Part shown: positions 1 through 6,459 of the stretch, piece after piece | Layout of the letters: the number at the start of each line of letters is the position of its first letter | Position numbering within the stretch: the stretch's first letter is position 1 | Program-made: the position numbers and the translations under genes | The notes under the pieces: model-generated | Databases searched by the model: none | What the model saw: the letters and a program-made list of their open reading frames with translations, nothing else | Told to the model about the DNA's origin: nothing | Assembly: GCF_002419965.1 (NCBI RefSeq) | Contig: NZ_DIHC01000025.1 | Coordinates: forward strand, 1-10,518 | DNA length: 10,518 bases | Source: Pseudomonas sp. UBA5706 | GTDB lineage: Bacteria > Pseudomonadota > Gammaproteobacteria > Pseudomonadales > Pseudomonadaceae | Direction: 5' to 3'

Positions 1-1134
1 CATGATCCCGTTTTGGGTCATTTGGCTATACCAGGCCGAGCGCCCGGCGCTATCTGCCTTGAGAAAGGCCTCCAGCGAGAATTCCGCGTAGTACGTCCGG
101 CGATCCACAGGTGTGAGCAACCGTTTGTTTACGCATTGCTGGATCTGACTGGTGACTGAGCTGATGCAAAAGGTCAGGAACGCGATCATCTGCTGCTCAA
201 GCCCGGTCCCCCAGTTACTGCCCGAGTCGGTTTTACCCACCATCCATGGTGGTACGCCGAACCATCGGCAAATTTCTTCAATACTATGACCCCGCGACTC
301 CAGCAGTTGCGCATCTACAGGGTTGATGCCGATGGTTTCAGCCTTGACCCCCTGCTCAAGTACCGGCGATTTCCCGGCGTTCATCGCGCCGGAAACGGTC
401 TTTACGTACTCCCTGAATTCGTCGCGCTGGTCAGGCTTGAGAATGCGGTCCACGCTGAAAGCAACCGTTGGCAGAAGTCCGTTCTTGAACGTCCCATTCG
501 CCGCGTCGTCCGCCGACATCGCCGAACCGAACACGTCGGCGCCGAACCGAATTGCCGACATGCCAACTCGACCATCGATGCTGAACGCCGGAATGTGCAG
601 CATGTCCACCCGCGCAATCTGCCTACGTGGTCCTTTCTTCGGGCGATACCAGTACTCCAGACGCCCATCGTCATCGACTTCGAGATCTACCCGCGAGGGC
701 ATCAGGAAGTCCAGGGCAATCACCCGACCACCGGCCCGGTGAATCTCGCAATAGGCGTTGCCCCAGAGCAACATCGACGCAACGACCGCCTGCCAAAACT
801 GGAAGGCCGTCATGTCTTCATTAGGGCTGTTGTGGATGACGTCGTATAGCGAGAAGTCGCGTGCATCCTCTCGATCACCATCGGACTTGCGCCGGTAGAT
901 CCCAAGGGGAAGCCCGGCAACCGAGGTTGAGATGATGCGCACGCATGCCCACACAGTGGACAGACGCATAACATTGTCGACGTTCACTGCTTTGCCGGAG
1001 CTGGACTGTCCACCAAGCCACGATCCCCAGAACCCTCCATCGCTCAGGCGTATGGCCTTTCCGGTCCAGTCGCCGAGCGACTTCATCGGCTTGGCTGCTG
1101 CCCTGCCGAGAACCAGCGAAAGAGATTTATTCAC
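1..1134 (-). CDS. Phage portal protein, HK97 family (3' end outside window)
   Basis: Portal subunit: a dodecameric ring at one capsid vertex through which DNA is packaged and to which the head-tail connector attaches. The frame is open for 378 codons from a GTG at 1134 to the window edge, so the C-terminus is missing; the usual family length is about 400-450 residues. Family signs are the early segment RLSTVWACVRIIS (residues about 57-69), the LLWGNAYCEI segment near residue 125, a PSRVDLEVDDDGRLEYWYR region, and the motif EEICRWFGVPPWMVG near residue 285, followed by SNWGTGLEQQ. These match the Phage_portal (HK97 gp3-like) pattern. The GTG start is chosen because AGGA lies 7 bases upstream and because it overlaps the preceding small gene by 8 bases. 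A later ATG (codon 17) would remove little. It directly follows terminase genes, as expected for a head-packaging cluster. Confidence 0.95.
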   Translation of the reverse strand, partial: MNKSLSLVLGRAAAKPMKSLGDWTGKAIRLSDGGFWGSWLGGQSSSGKAVNVDNVMRLSTVWACVRIISTSVAGLPLGIYRRKSDGDREDARDFSLYDVIHNSPNEDMTAFQFWQAVVASMLLWGNAYCEIHRAGGRVIALDFLMPSRVDLEVDDDGRLEYWYRPKKGPRRQIARVDMLHIPAFSIDGRVGMSAIRFGADVFGSAMSADDAANGTFKNGLLPTVAFSVDRILKPDQRDEFREYVKTVSGAMNAGKSPVLEQGVKAETIGINPVDAQLLESRGHSIEEICRWFGVPPWMVGKTDSGSNWGTGLEQQMIAFLTFCISSVTSQIQQCVNKRLLTPVDRRTYYAEFSLEAFLKADSAGRSAWYSQMTQNGIM

Positions 1135-1291
1135 CGGCTAATCCTTTCTTGATGAAGCCTGAAATCATGAACATCGAAACGGAAGCAGCGATCAGTGCCC
1201 AGCCGCTGCCGAACAGCGTGAATACTCCGCCGACCAGCAGGCCAAATCCGCAAAGCGCTGCAAGTATGAAAAACATCAGTGGCAAGCTCAT
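1127..1291 (-). CDS. Small two-helix membrane protein between TerL and portal
   Basis: A 54-residue ORF, MSLPLMFFILAALCG...KKGLAGE. Its ATG overlaps the terminase large-subunit stop (ATGA, 1288-1291) and its stop overlaps the portal GTG by 8 bases, which makes a real translationally coupled gene likely. Two hydrophobic stretches (about residues 2-26 and 29-46) are separated by a short glycine turn, and the protein ends in a basic tail (KKG). I infer a small inner-membrane protein. No Shine-Dalgarno sequence precedes the ATG, so translation probably depends on ribosomes ending the terminase. I do not recognise a function. A holin or holin-like role is possible from topology alone, but the position inside the packaging module gives no support for it. 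Confidence 0.75.
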   Translation of the reverse strand: MSLPLMFFILAALCGFGLLVGGVFTLFGSGWALIAASVSMFMISGFIKKGLAGE

Positions 1292-3015
1292 GCGATGATT
1301 GGGTTCCGAATTGAGTCCATGAATGATTCAGTCGTGTTTTGCGCTGCATCTACGAGCACTCGACCGATCGCCATAATCAGCGCCACCGCGCCGTCGATCT
1401 TGTTGTCGTCGCCCTGTTTGATGGGACGGACAACGTCGTTGTTACCGGGCAGGTTCTTGCCGATCACGTTCGCCACACACCAGGTCATGATCGGGTTTCC
1501 GTCATGATGGAATCGCCCCGACTCAATCGCCGCCTCGAGCTCTTTCATCGGGTCGGACATGTTGGTGTAGTTCTGGGTGATGGTGATCGGACTGAATCCC
1601 TCGTCGTCGAGTTCGTGGCTCAAGCCTGTCGCCCCGAACGGGTCGATGGGTGACTCCCGGAGCGGCGCGTGGTGGTTCGCTTCCTTCGTGTCCTCCAGAA
1701 TTTCCCGGTAATCGATCTCCGCCCCGTCAGTAACGTCCAGATGCTTGGAGTTGATCCACGCCTGGAATCGCTCCGACATGCGCTTGTTGTCGGTGTTGTA
1801 GGCCGTGTCGTATGGCACCCAGAACTTCGGAACGACGCTGTAATAGTGGATCTTGCCGTCAACCACGCGCCAGAACAGACGCGCCCTGGAGTTCATGTCC
1901 AGCTTGCGCGCCAAGTCGAAGCCCGCAATCCATTCCTGACCCTCGAACTGCTCGAGCGTAAGCGAGGTGTCCTCGCAGGCCTTCCAGCTTTTCATGTTGA
2001 AGAAGCCGGATTTCGCGCTCACCCACAGGTTCAAATGCTTGGTTTTGAACGTGTTGGTGAACCGTGCCGAGCGGATCGCCCGGGCCTGCTGACTTTCGAG
2101 GTATTCCTGGAAGACCGAGATCCCGTGATTGGGATTCGCCTTCGCCAACATTTTTGGGTCGGCCCAGTCATCACCCTCGTCGAGCGTCCAGATGTATCCG
2201 AACAGCTCGTCATCAGGAACCGTGCCCTCCAGCATCTCGATGACTTGGCGGCGCTTGTCGTAGCAAGGCCCCTCGATGTCCGCGCCCGCGGTGGTGATGA
2301 TGAACATCAGCGGCTGGCGCCTGGCGCCCATGCCGGTGAGCATGGTGTCGTACTGGGCCGAGGTTCGGTGTTCGTGGTATTCATCGACGATGGCGCAGCT
2401 GGGCGACGCACCGTCACCCGGATCACCAATGAGCGGTTCAAAACGGCTGAAGTCTGCGGGGATGTTCATGTTCGAGGCGTTGACCTCGATACCTGCCGCC
2501 TGGATGAGCAAGGGCGATTTGCTGACCATCAGCTTTGCCGGGCGAAACACTTCCCACGCCTGCTTCTCAGTGGTCGCACCGGAGTAAACCTCGGCGCCGA
2601 ACTCTGCGTCAGCTACAAACATGCTGATCCCCACGCCGGCGGCGATCACGCTCTTGCCATTCTTCCTCGGAACCTCCCAATAACTCTCGCGGAAGCGCCG
2701 GTGACCACCTTTCTTACGTACCCATCCAAAGGTGACGGCCATGCCGAAAAGCTGCCAGGGCTCAAGCGTGATCAGCTGCCGTTTGAAAGCCCACTCCCCC
2801 TTGGTGTGGGGCAGCAGTTGAATCAGTTTGAGCTTTTTCTCGGCCTTTGCCGGATCGAATTTGAACTTGAAACTGCCCTTGCGGCTCGCCGCCACTTCAT
2901 CGAAATGCCGCTGCACCGCCTGATGAATGTACCGGCACGCCGGCACCCGACCGCGCAAGACAGACCTCGCCCACGCCATCGCCTTGTCGACGTTGGTGTG
3001 AAGGGCCTTTGGCAT
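1288..3015 (-). CDS. Terminase large subunit (TerL)
   Basis: 575 residues, the motor ATPase and nuclease that translocates and cuts concatemeric phage DNA. Visible motifs: adenine-binding/Q-like region around LEPWQLF (85-90); Walker A variant VPRKNGKS (115-122); Walker B CAIVDEYHEH (207-216, D211/E212); coupling motif IITTAG (239-244). The C-terminal RNase H-like nuclease has GFDLAR (D367), IDPFGA (D458) and DGAVALIMAIGR (D541), giving the three acidic metal ligands. Order and length fit the Terminase_1 (HK97 gp2-like) family and the protein looks intact. The ATG at 3015 follows the TerS stop codon without any intervening base (TAG then ATG), and no strong ribosome site is seen, so coupling to TerS is likely. 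It forms a canonical TerS-TerL-portal order with its neighbours. Confidence 0.97.
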   Translation of the reverse strand: MPKALHTNVDKAMAWARSVLRGRVPACRYIHQAVQRHFDEVAASRKGSFKFKFDPAKAEKKLKLIQLLPHTKGEWAFKRQLITLEPWQLFGMAVTFGWVRKKGGHRRFRESYWEVPRKNGKSVIAAGVGISMFVADAEFGAEVYSGATTEKQAWEVFRPAKLMVSKSPLLIQAAGIEVNASNMNIPADFSRFEPLIGDPGDGASPSCAIVDEYHEHRTSAQYDTMLTGMGARRQPLMFIITTAGADIEGPCYDKRRQVIEMLEGTVPDDELFGYIWTLDEGDDWADPKMLAKANPNHGISVFQEYLESQQARAIRSARFTNTFKTKHLNLWVSAKSGFFNMKSWKACEDTSLTLEQFEGQEWIAGFDLARKLDMNSRARLFWRVVDGKIHYYSVVPKFWVPYDTAYNTDNKRMSERFQAWINSKHLDVTDGAEIDYREILEDTKEANHHAPLRESPIDPFGATGLSHELDDEGFSPITITQNYTNMSDPMKELEAAIESGRFHHDGNPIMTWCVANVIGKNLPGNNDVVRPIKQGDDNKIDGAVALIMAIGRVLVDAAQNTTESFMDSIRNPIIA

Positions 3016-3504
3016 CTATGAACTCAGTAGTTGGGCAAATTCGTTGGTGGCTTTTTCCTTATTCCCGCCAATCAGGCGGCTTCGGCTTGCAGGGTCCAGC
3101 CCAAGCATTGAGCCGAAGGTCACCATCTGGCGCATCGATTCGTTCGCAGCGGTCAGCGCCGGATTTTTCATCGGGCTGCCTTGGGCTGACTCCACGACGA
3201 TGCCGAACTGCTGCACTGATTCTTCGGCCATCCGCCACTTGTCGTAGGCGGTGCAAAACGCTTCGACGTTGTGCAGATCGGTCAACGCGATCACATGTTC
3301 TCGGAGCAATTCGGGAACCAGCATTTTCCACATCGTGGCCGCCCGCAGACTTAGCCAATCCGGCGGATCAATATCTTTCGTGACCTCAGAAAACTTCGGC
3401 TCGGCCGTATTTAACGCACGCTTGCCAGGATTTCCGGCCAGTGCTTTCTTGGCCGTCGGCTTGGGTTTGCGACCACGGCCGGCGACCGTGGCGGTGCCTC
3501 CCAT
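3016..3504 (-). CDS. Terminase small subunit, P27 family (TerS)
   Basis: 162 residues. It recognises the packaging start site on phage DNA and recruits the large subunit. The N-terminus is basic and proline-rich (GRGRKPKPTAKKALAGNPGKR, split by small residues), followed by PPDWLSLRAATMWKMLVPELL (about 47-67), helices through EAFCTAYDKWRMAEESV, then SPMKNPALTAANESMRQM and GLDPASRSRL. This order is typical of the P27/Terminase_4 family, and the length is normal. The ATG at 3504 has an excellent Shine-Dalgarno sequence (CAGGAG, 7 bases upstream), in contrast to the coupled starts of the genes after it. It is therefore the main ribosome entry point of the packaging module. The 131-bp non-coding stretch just upstream may contain cos. 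Confidence 0.95.
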   Translation of the reverse strand: MGGTATVAGRGRKPKPTAKKALAGNPGKRALNTAEPKFSEVTKDIDPPDWLSLRAATMWKMLVPELLREHVIALTDLHNVEAFCTAYDKWRMAEESVQQFGIVVESAQGSPMKNPALTAANESMRQMVTFGSMLGLDPASRSRLIGGNKEKATNEFAQLLSS

Positions 3505-3635
3505 CGCGCAACTCCTGAACTTTTAATTTCGCGGGTGTGAAAATCCAGTTCGGGGGACGGTGTCCGGTGCAAAGGCTCCAAACTTTCGACCCGCCCCGCC
3601 CCAAAATGGTGCAACCTATTGATTTATCGAACATT
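3505..3635 (-). other. Non-coding gap before terS: candidate cos region
   Basis: This 131-bp interval between the HNH nuclease stop and the TerS start breaks an otherwise tightly packed operon. It contains a G-rich run on the minus strand (GGGGCGGGGCGGG, 3602-3590), and a second G run lies on the plus strand at 3552-3556. In HK97-like phages with an HNH protein next to P27 TerS, the cohesive-end site lies here; that is family knowledge. The exact nick positions cannot be read from sequence alone. The only long open frames across it are fragments with poor composition, which I reject as genes. Confidence 0.4.
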
Positions 3636-4010
3636 TCATGCATTTTGCACGAATCGCGGCGCCCTCCCCGCCCGTGCCTCGCGCTTGGTCTTCAATTCGT
3701 GGCAGTCGTGGTTGATGGCGCGGAGATTTGACGGTTCATCGTCGCCGCCTTGCGACAAAGGCACGATATGATCCACTTCGTGAGCGGGGCGTACCCGGTC
3801 TTGGGCCTTGCAGTCATCGCACTGGCAAATGTAGTGATCGCGCTTCAACACCTGATCCCTAAGACGACGCCATGGACGGCCGCCACGACCTGAGCCCTTA
3901 CGATTGGACCATGCCTTATCGAGGTAGGCATGATCGTCGCAGTATCTGGAATTTCGGGTAAGCGCATTGCAGTCGAGCGCATTACACGGCTTTTGCGGAC
4001 GGAGCGGCAT
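3636..4010 (-). CDS. HNH endonuclease of the packaging module (HK97 gp74-like)
   Basis: 124 residues. HNH proteins encoded next to terminase are known to be needed for efficient terminase-mediated cos cleavage in HK97-type phages. The N-terminus has a small Cys/His cluster (C9, C14, C24, H27). The HNH core runs from C64/C67 through H77-EVDHIVPLSQGG (D80, H81), N95 in EPSNLRAIN, to C103-H104-K107. The usual fourth zinc cysteine, two residues after LRA, is N100, with H101 beside it. The start ATG overlaps the previous gene's stop by one base (TGATG). Unlike the two other HNH genes in the window it has no AP2-like domain, and its position fits a packaging role rather than homing. Confidence 0.9.
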   Translation of the reverse strand: MPLRPQKPCNALDCNALTRNSRYCDDHAYLDKAWSNRKGSGRGGRPWRRLRDQVLKRDHYICQCDDCKAQDRVRPAHEVDHIVPLSQGGDDEPSNLRAINHDCHELKTKREARAGRAPRFVQNA

Positions 4011-4183
4011 CAGGTCTCTACCGCGATCTTGATCATCGCCATCAGAGCTCCGATCATCGACTTGTCTGAGTGCCTGGCAATGGCAATCACCTGGGCCTCA
4101 GCCTTCGCGACTTCCGCCTGATCCTCTACCGACATCTCGCTGACCATGCCTTTAAGCTGGTAGTACTCCGCCTTGTCACTCAT
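4010..4183 (-). CDS. Small protein of unknown function (57 aa)
   Basis: Starts MSDKAEYYQLKG and ends ALMAMIKIAVET. The ATG at 4183 is chosen over an in-frame ATG pair at 4216-4211 because AAGGAGG lies 6 bases upstream. The protein is acidic and probably helical in the middle (SVEDQAEVAKAEAQVIAIA), with a short hydrophobic segment near the C-terminus (MIGALMAMIKIAV, about 43-55). That segment is too short and mixed to call a membrane helix with confidence. It overlaps the upstream 83-residue gene by 8 bases and the downstream HNH gene by one base, so it belongs to the late operon. I do not recognise the family. Confidence 0.7.
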   Translation of the reverse strand: MSDKAEYYQLKGMVSEMSVEDQAEVAKAEAQVIAIARHSDKSMIGALMAMIKIAVET

Positions 4184-4427
4184 CAACAGCCTCCTTGGGC
4201 TCGACGCGGACATCACCCATTACAACGGTCTCGTCGATGTAGTCGGTGCCCGGCAAAACTCGAAGCGGATGGGTAGCGATCACCGCAATACCGAGCTTGG
4301 TATCGGCATAGGTGACATCGCTACACTCGGCGCCATCAATGAATACATGGCGCGGACCTCTACCATCGCCGGGAGTGTGGACATGCTCCTGCCTGAAGTA
4401 GTCAGCCTCTGGCTTGACGCTATTCAT
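4176..4427 (-). CDS. Conserved-looking phage protein of unknown function (83 aa)
   Basis: Sequence features: an N-terminal HVHTPGDGRGPRHVFIDG segment, then YADTKLGIAVI and a C-terminal stretch of alternating hydrophobic residues ending VVMGDVRVEPK. The alternating pattern suggests a small beta-rich domain. Similar short proteins with a 'HVFxNG...YADT..G' pattern are familiar from lambdoid and Pseudomonas phage late operons without assigned function; I state this from memory and with caution. The start overlaps the upstream P-loop gene stop by 8 bases and the stop overlaps the next start by 8 bases. No clear Shine-Dalgarno sequence is present, so translational coupling is likely. Confidence 0.75.
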   Translation of the reverse strand: MNSVKPEADYFRQEHVHTPGDGRGPRHVFIDGAECSDVTYADTKLGIAVIATHPLRVLPGTDYIDETVVMGDVRVEPKEAVDE

Positions 4428-4917
4428 TGTTGGTCAACCGCTTCAGCTGCTCAGCCAGCAGTGAGTCGAGGTGTAGGCTCAGACGCTGGTAGATGAGTGT
4501 CGGCCCGCTACCCAGCAAGCGCGAAGTCTGCAGCGCGCTGTCTCGCTCATCCCGCATTACTCGCGCGGTCGACTCGATGGCCTGCTCCAGCGGATCGAAC
4601 ATGAAGCTCATCGGCTCACCCTGAATCGCTTCAATCTTGTCGATCGCCGATGTCAGTTCAGAAGTGTCGATGCTCACCTTCATATCGCCGTTCTTGCTGG
4701 AATCGCGAGAGCCCTTCTCGCGCAAATTGAAGATGGTGTCAGCCACGTTCGGTTTGCTGCCCGGCGAGCCCATGAAACGTTCGAGCGACAGCTCATGAGA
4801 TGTCACCTGCACGTGCTGGCCATATTCGCTGTGAAGCGCCCGGTCAATCAATTCCAGAACATGCGACTTACCAGAGCCCGTCGCGCCAATGACAACGATC
4901 TCGATTACTTGGGTCAT
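4420..4917 (-). CDS. Small P-loop protein, putative NTPase (165 aa)
   Basis: Starts MTQVIEIVVIGATGSGKS: a beta strand followed by a perfect Walker A motif, G11-x4-GKS18. No clear Walker B follows; the middle part is polar (NLREKGSRDSSKNGDMKVS), and residues about 95-165 look helical and end in DSLLAEQLKRLTNNE. At 165 residues it is short for a complete P-loop NTPase. The ATG at 4917 is preferred; an upstream in-frame GTG at 4926, which overlaps the stop of the 43-residue ORF as GTGA, would add three residues. Weak GAGTGA lies upstream of the ATG. The function is unknown; kinase-like or partition-like roles cannot be separated from sequence. Confidence 0.8.
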   Translation of the reverse strand: MTQVIEIVVIGATGSGKSHVLELIDRALHSEYGQHVQVTSHELSLERFMGSPGSKPNVADTIFNLREKGSRDSSKNGDMKVSIDTSELTSAIDKIEAIQGEPMSFMFDPLEQAIESTARVMRDERDSALQTSRLLGSGPTLIYQRLSLHLDSLLAEQLKRLTNNE

Positions 4918-4922
4918 GGGAT

Positions 4923-5054
4923 TCACTCAACAGAGCAGTTCGGCCACTTGCACCGAGCCACAGCCAGCGCACGTGCGTGGTCGTGGTCTTCCTGCATGAT
5001 CATGGGGAATGGTGGATAGCTGGGTACTGAGACAAGCCAAGATCGTTTAAGCAT
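4923..5054 (-). CDS. Very short ORF between HNH gene and P-loop gene (43 aa)
   Basis: The ORF begins MLKRSWLVSVPSYPPF, continues with the acidic/His stretch MIMQEDHDHARALA, and ends ARCKWPNCSVE. The ATG at 5054 overlaps the end of the HNH-AP2 gene by 8 bases, and the stop lies 5 bases before the P-loop gene ATG (and overlaps the alternative GTG). It has two cysteines in CKWPNC and an acidic/histidine run that could bind a metal, but this is only an observation. No ribosome site is visible. It may be a real small protein or the surviving tail of a gene displaced when the homing-type HNH gene entered. I lean to a real gene because it fills the space exactly. Confidence 0.5.
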   Translation of the reverse strand: MLKRSWLVSVPSYPPFPMIMQEDHDHARALAVARCKWPNCSVE

Positions 5055-5535
5055 GACGGGCGTGATCGCCGTGTACCTGCTCCCTCATCATGCAGGCCCA
5101 GGCATAAGCCTCTTCTGGGGTGTCAAAAGCCTTGGAGATCACCTTGCCGTTGAGATTGACTTCGCCGCGCGGCCGCCCTCTTCCCCGCACACTCACACCC
5201 TTTAATCCAAGACGGCTATTGCGCTGCCTGGATTTGTTCATTTGGTTCTGAGAGTTCGTCACCTCTCTCAGGTTGGCGATCCTATTGTCGTCCCGGTTGC
5301 CGTTGATGTGGTCGATCATCGTCGGATGGTAGCCGTGAACATATAGCCAGACGAGCCGGTGAACCATCATGGTTTTCTTTTCGATACCGATCTGCCGGTA
5401 GCCGTGATTATTCAAACTTCCACACACCGCTCCAGCCCGCACCCTCTGAATGGCTTCACGCCAGTGCATTAGTCCAGTTTCCGGGTCGTAGCTAACCAAC
5501 TCCCGCAGCCTCTCGGCAGTTATTAATTTCTTCAT
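5047..5535 (-). CDS. HNH endonuclease with AP2-like C-terminal domain (homing type)
   Basis: 162 residues from the ATG at 5535, which has GGAG 6 bases upstream. The open frame extends upstream to 5631, but that extension has no ribosome site and unusual composition. N-terminal region: LRELVSYDPETGLMHW, the typical NUMOD-like lead. HNH_3 core: H59-R60 LVWLYVHG, D75-H76 in MIDHINGN, N84 in RDDNRIANLREV. C-terminal AP2-like DNA-binding domain, about 108-160, starts SRLGLKGV and ends EEAYAW...REQVHGDHAR, the standard end of such proteins. Free-standing phage endonucleases of this build act as selfish homing elements. It sits between the spanin genes and the small late genes, and no host gene has clearly been split, so it looks like an intergenic insertion. 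Confidence 0.92.
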   Translation of the reverse strand: MKKLITAERLRELVSYDPETGLMHWREAIQRVRAGAVCGSLNNHGYRQIGIEKKTMMVHRLVWLYVHGYHPTMIDHINGNRDDNRIANLREVTNSQNQMNKSRQRNSRLGLKGVSVRGRGRPRGEVNLNGKVISKAFDTPEEAYAWACMMREQVHGDHARHA

Positions 5536-5584
5536 CGAAATCTCCGCCGCCACGAAACGGGCGCATCTGAATTTGTGGCGCGGG

Positions 5585-5857
5585 TTACTTGCTCTTGCTG
5601 CGTTGGATCTGCGCGTCGACCTGGTCGGCACACGTGTCGAGCAGGTTGATGGCCCGATCCTTCAGTGCCCAGAGATCCCCATTCAGCGCCAGGTCATCGT
5701 CACTGGTGCTGATGCGTTCGCACGGGACCAGCTCAGGGGGCTCGAGCCTTACCGTTGTTGTCTTTACCGGCGCTGGCTGGCTTCCCGCGCAGGCCGTCAG
5801 GCAAAGGCTGAGCAGCCCAATCACGAACAGGCTTGCTGGTGCGCTTGAGTTGTTCAA
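5585..5857 (-). CDS. Outer-membrane spanin subunit, Rz1-like lipoprotein
   Basis: 90 residues. Lipoprotein signal: polar N-terminus, hydrophobic core SLFVIGLLSLCL and lipobox LTAC with C23 as the lipidated residue. The mature 68 residues begin AGSQPAP and contain a proline segment (LEPPELVPC). It is the outer-membrane partner of Rz; together they fuse the inner and outer membranes at lysis. The gene begins inside Rz in a different frame (overlap 125 bases) and runs about 150 bases past its end, the classic overlapping spanin layout. The start is the non-ATG codon TTG at 5857, supported by GAGG 7 bases upstream; no ATG precedes the signal sequence in this frame. Confidence 0.9.
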   Translation of the reverse strand: MNNSSAPASLFVIGLLSLCLTACAGSQPAPVKTTTVRLEPPELVPCERISTSDDDLALNGDLWALKDRAINLLDTCADQVDAQIQRSKSK

Positions 5858-6119
5858 AGTCTTTCCTCGCCTGCAGGGCTTTCTGTTCGCTGGCCTTGAG
5901 CCGGTTGTTTAGGTCTGCCTGGTACGCGGCATTGCGCGCTGCTTCAGCGCGCAGCGTGGTGATCGTGGCCTGGCTTTCCTTGTTGGCGTCGAGGGCGTCT
6001 GTCTTTGCCTTGGTCTCTACGGCCACCTCACCGCGCAGCGCGATGACTCGGGACTGCTGGATGCCGATCAGAAGCACGGCGACCAATGCGATGATGATTG
6101 CTGCAGCGATCGCCTTCAT
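5733..6119 (-). CDS. Inner-membrane spanin subunit, Rz/LysB-like
   Basis: 128 residues. A single N-terminal membrane anchor (AIAAAIIIALVAVLLIGI, about 3-20) is followed by a long helical, coiled-coil-prone periplasmic part (about 25-92, with ALRGEVAVETKAKTDAL and heptad-like Ala/Leu spacing) and a PVRDWAAQPLPDGLR segment typical of Rz/LysB proteins. The ATG at 6119 overlaps the holin stop (ATGA) and has AGGTGG about 8 bases upstream; an upstream in-frame extension to 6236 lies inside the holin gene and is rejected. Its partner Rz1 begins at codon 88 in another frame. It acts after peptidoglycan is cut, joining the inner and outer membranes. Confidence 0.92.
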   Translation of the reverse strand: MKAIAAAIIIALVAVLLIGIQQSRVIALRGEVAVETKAKTDALDANKESQATITTLRAEAARNAAYQADLNNRLKASEQKALQARKDFEQLKRTSKPVRDWAAQPLPDGLRGKPASAGKDNNGKARAP

Positions 6120-6436
6120 ATCGAGTCCACCTTGCGACCAATGAACCGGGTCACCATTTCGCGTATGGCTGTCACGCCAAGAAAGCCGATCGTCCCACCT
6201 GCAGCAACTGAAAGGCTGGGTGGCCAGGTCATCCAATCAATGACGCTGGAAGCGGCGAGGCTCAATGCTCCGCAGATCAGCGACTCATAGAGGATTCGCC
6301 ACTTACTGGTTTCCTTGGCGTCGTACAAAATCCGCAGTAGGGACACGGTGAATGCCATCAGCACGCCCTGCCAGAGCGGATCTGAAATAAAGAGCCACAC
6401 CCTGGCCCATGTACTCGGCTTGTCGGGCATCTTCAT
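6116..6436 (-). CDS. Holin, LydA-like (pfam Phage_holin_3 group)
   Basis: About 106 residues from MKMPDKPSTW. It has three probable membrane segments: LFISDPLWQGVLMAFTVSLL (about 16-35), LICGALSLAASSVIDW (about 53-68) and LSVAAGGTIGFLGVTAI (about 75-91), then a basic tail ending RKVDSI. The pattern 'small N-terminus, W, S/D-P-LWQG, RxLY, CGALSL, GGTIGFLG' matches LydA-type phage holins, which time membrane permeabilisation. Three ATGs are possible (6442, 6436, 6430); 6436 is preferred because of GAGG/GAG at suitable spacing. Dual starts, as in lambda S holin/antiholin, are possible here but unproven. The gene is coupled to Rz by an ATGA overlap, and no endolysin gene separates them. Confidence 0.88.
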   Translation of the reverse strand: MKMPDKPSTWARVWLFISDPLWQGVLMAFTVSLLRILYDAKETSKWRILYESLICGALSLAASSVIDWMTWPPSLSVAAGGTIGFLGVTAIREMVTRFIGRKVDSI

Positions 6437-6459
6437 TCTCATCTCGCCTCGAATGGGCG

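Noticed and set aside
286..849. 187-codon rightward frame opposite the portal gene
   Set aside because: Arg/His-rich shadow composition; the minus-strand portal frame is continuous and carries family motifs.
1669..3021. 450-codon rightward open frame opposite the large terminase
   Set aside because: It is the antisense shadow of TerL, which has all expected motifs; the rightward product has no recognisable domains and no ribosome site.
3386..3643. 85-codon leftward ORF across the terS upstream gap
   Set aside because: It overlaps terS out of frame, has no ribosome site and shadow-like composition; it would also cover the candidate cos region.
4923..5130. Resemblance between the HNH C-terminus (MMREQVHGDHARHA) and the next ORF (MIMQEDHDHARALA), suggesting a tandem duplication
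   Set aside because: The HNH ending matches the normal end of AP2-type homing nucleases (helix then HGxxAR), so the likeness is best explained by chance on a short stretch.
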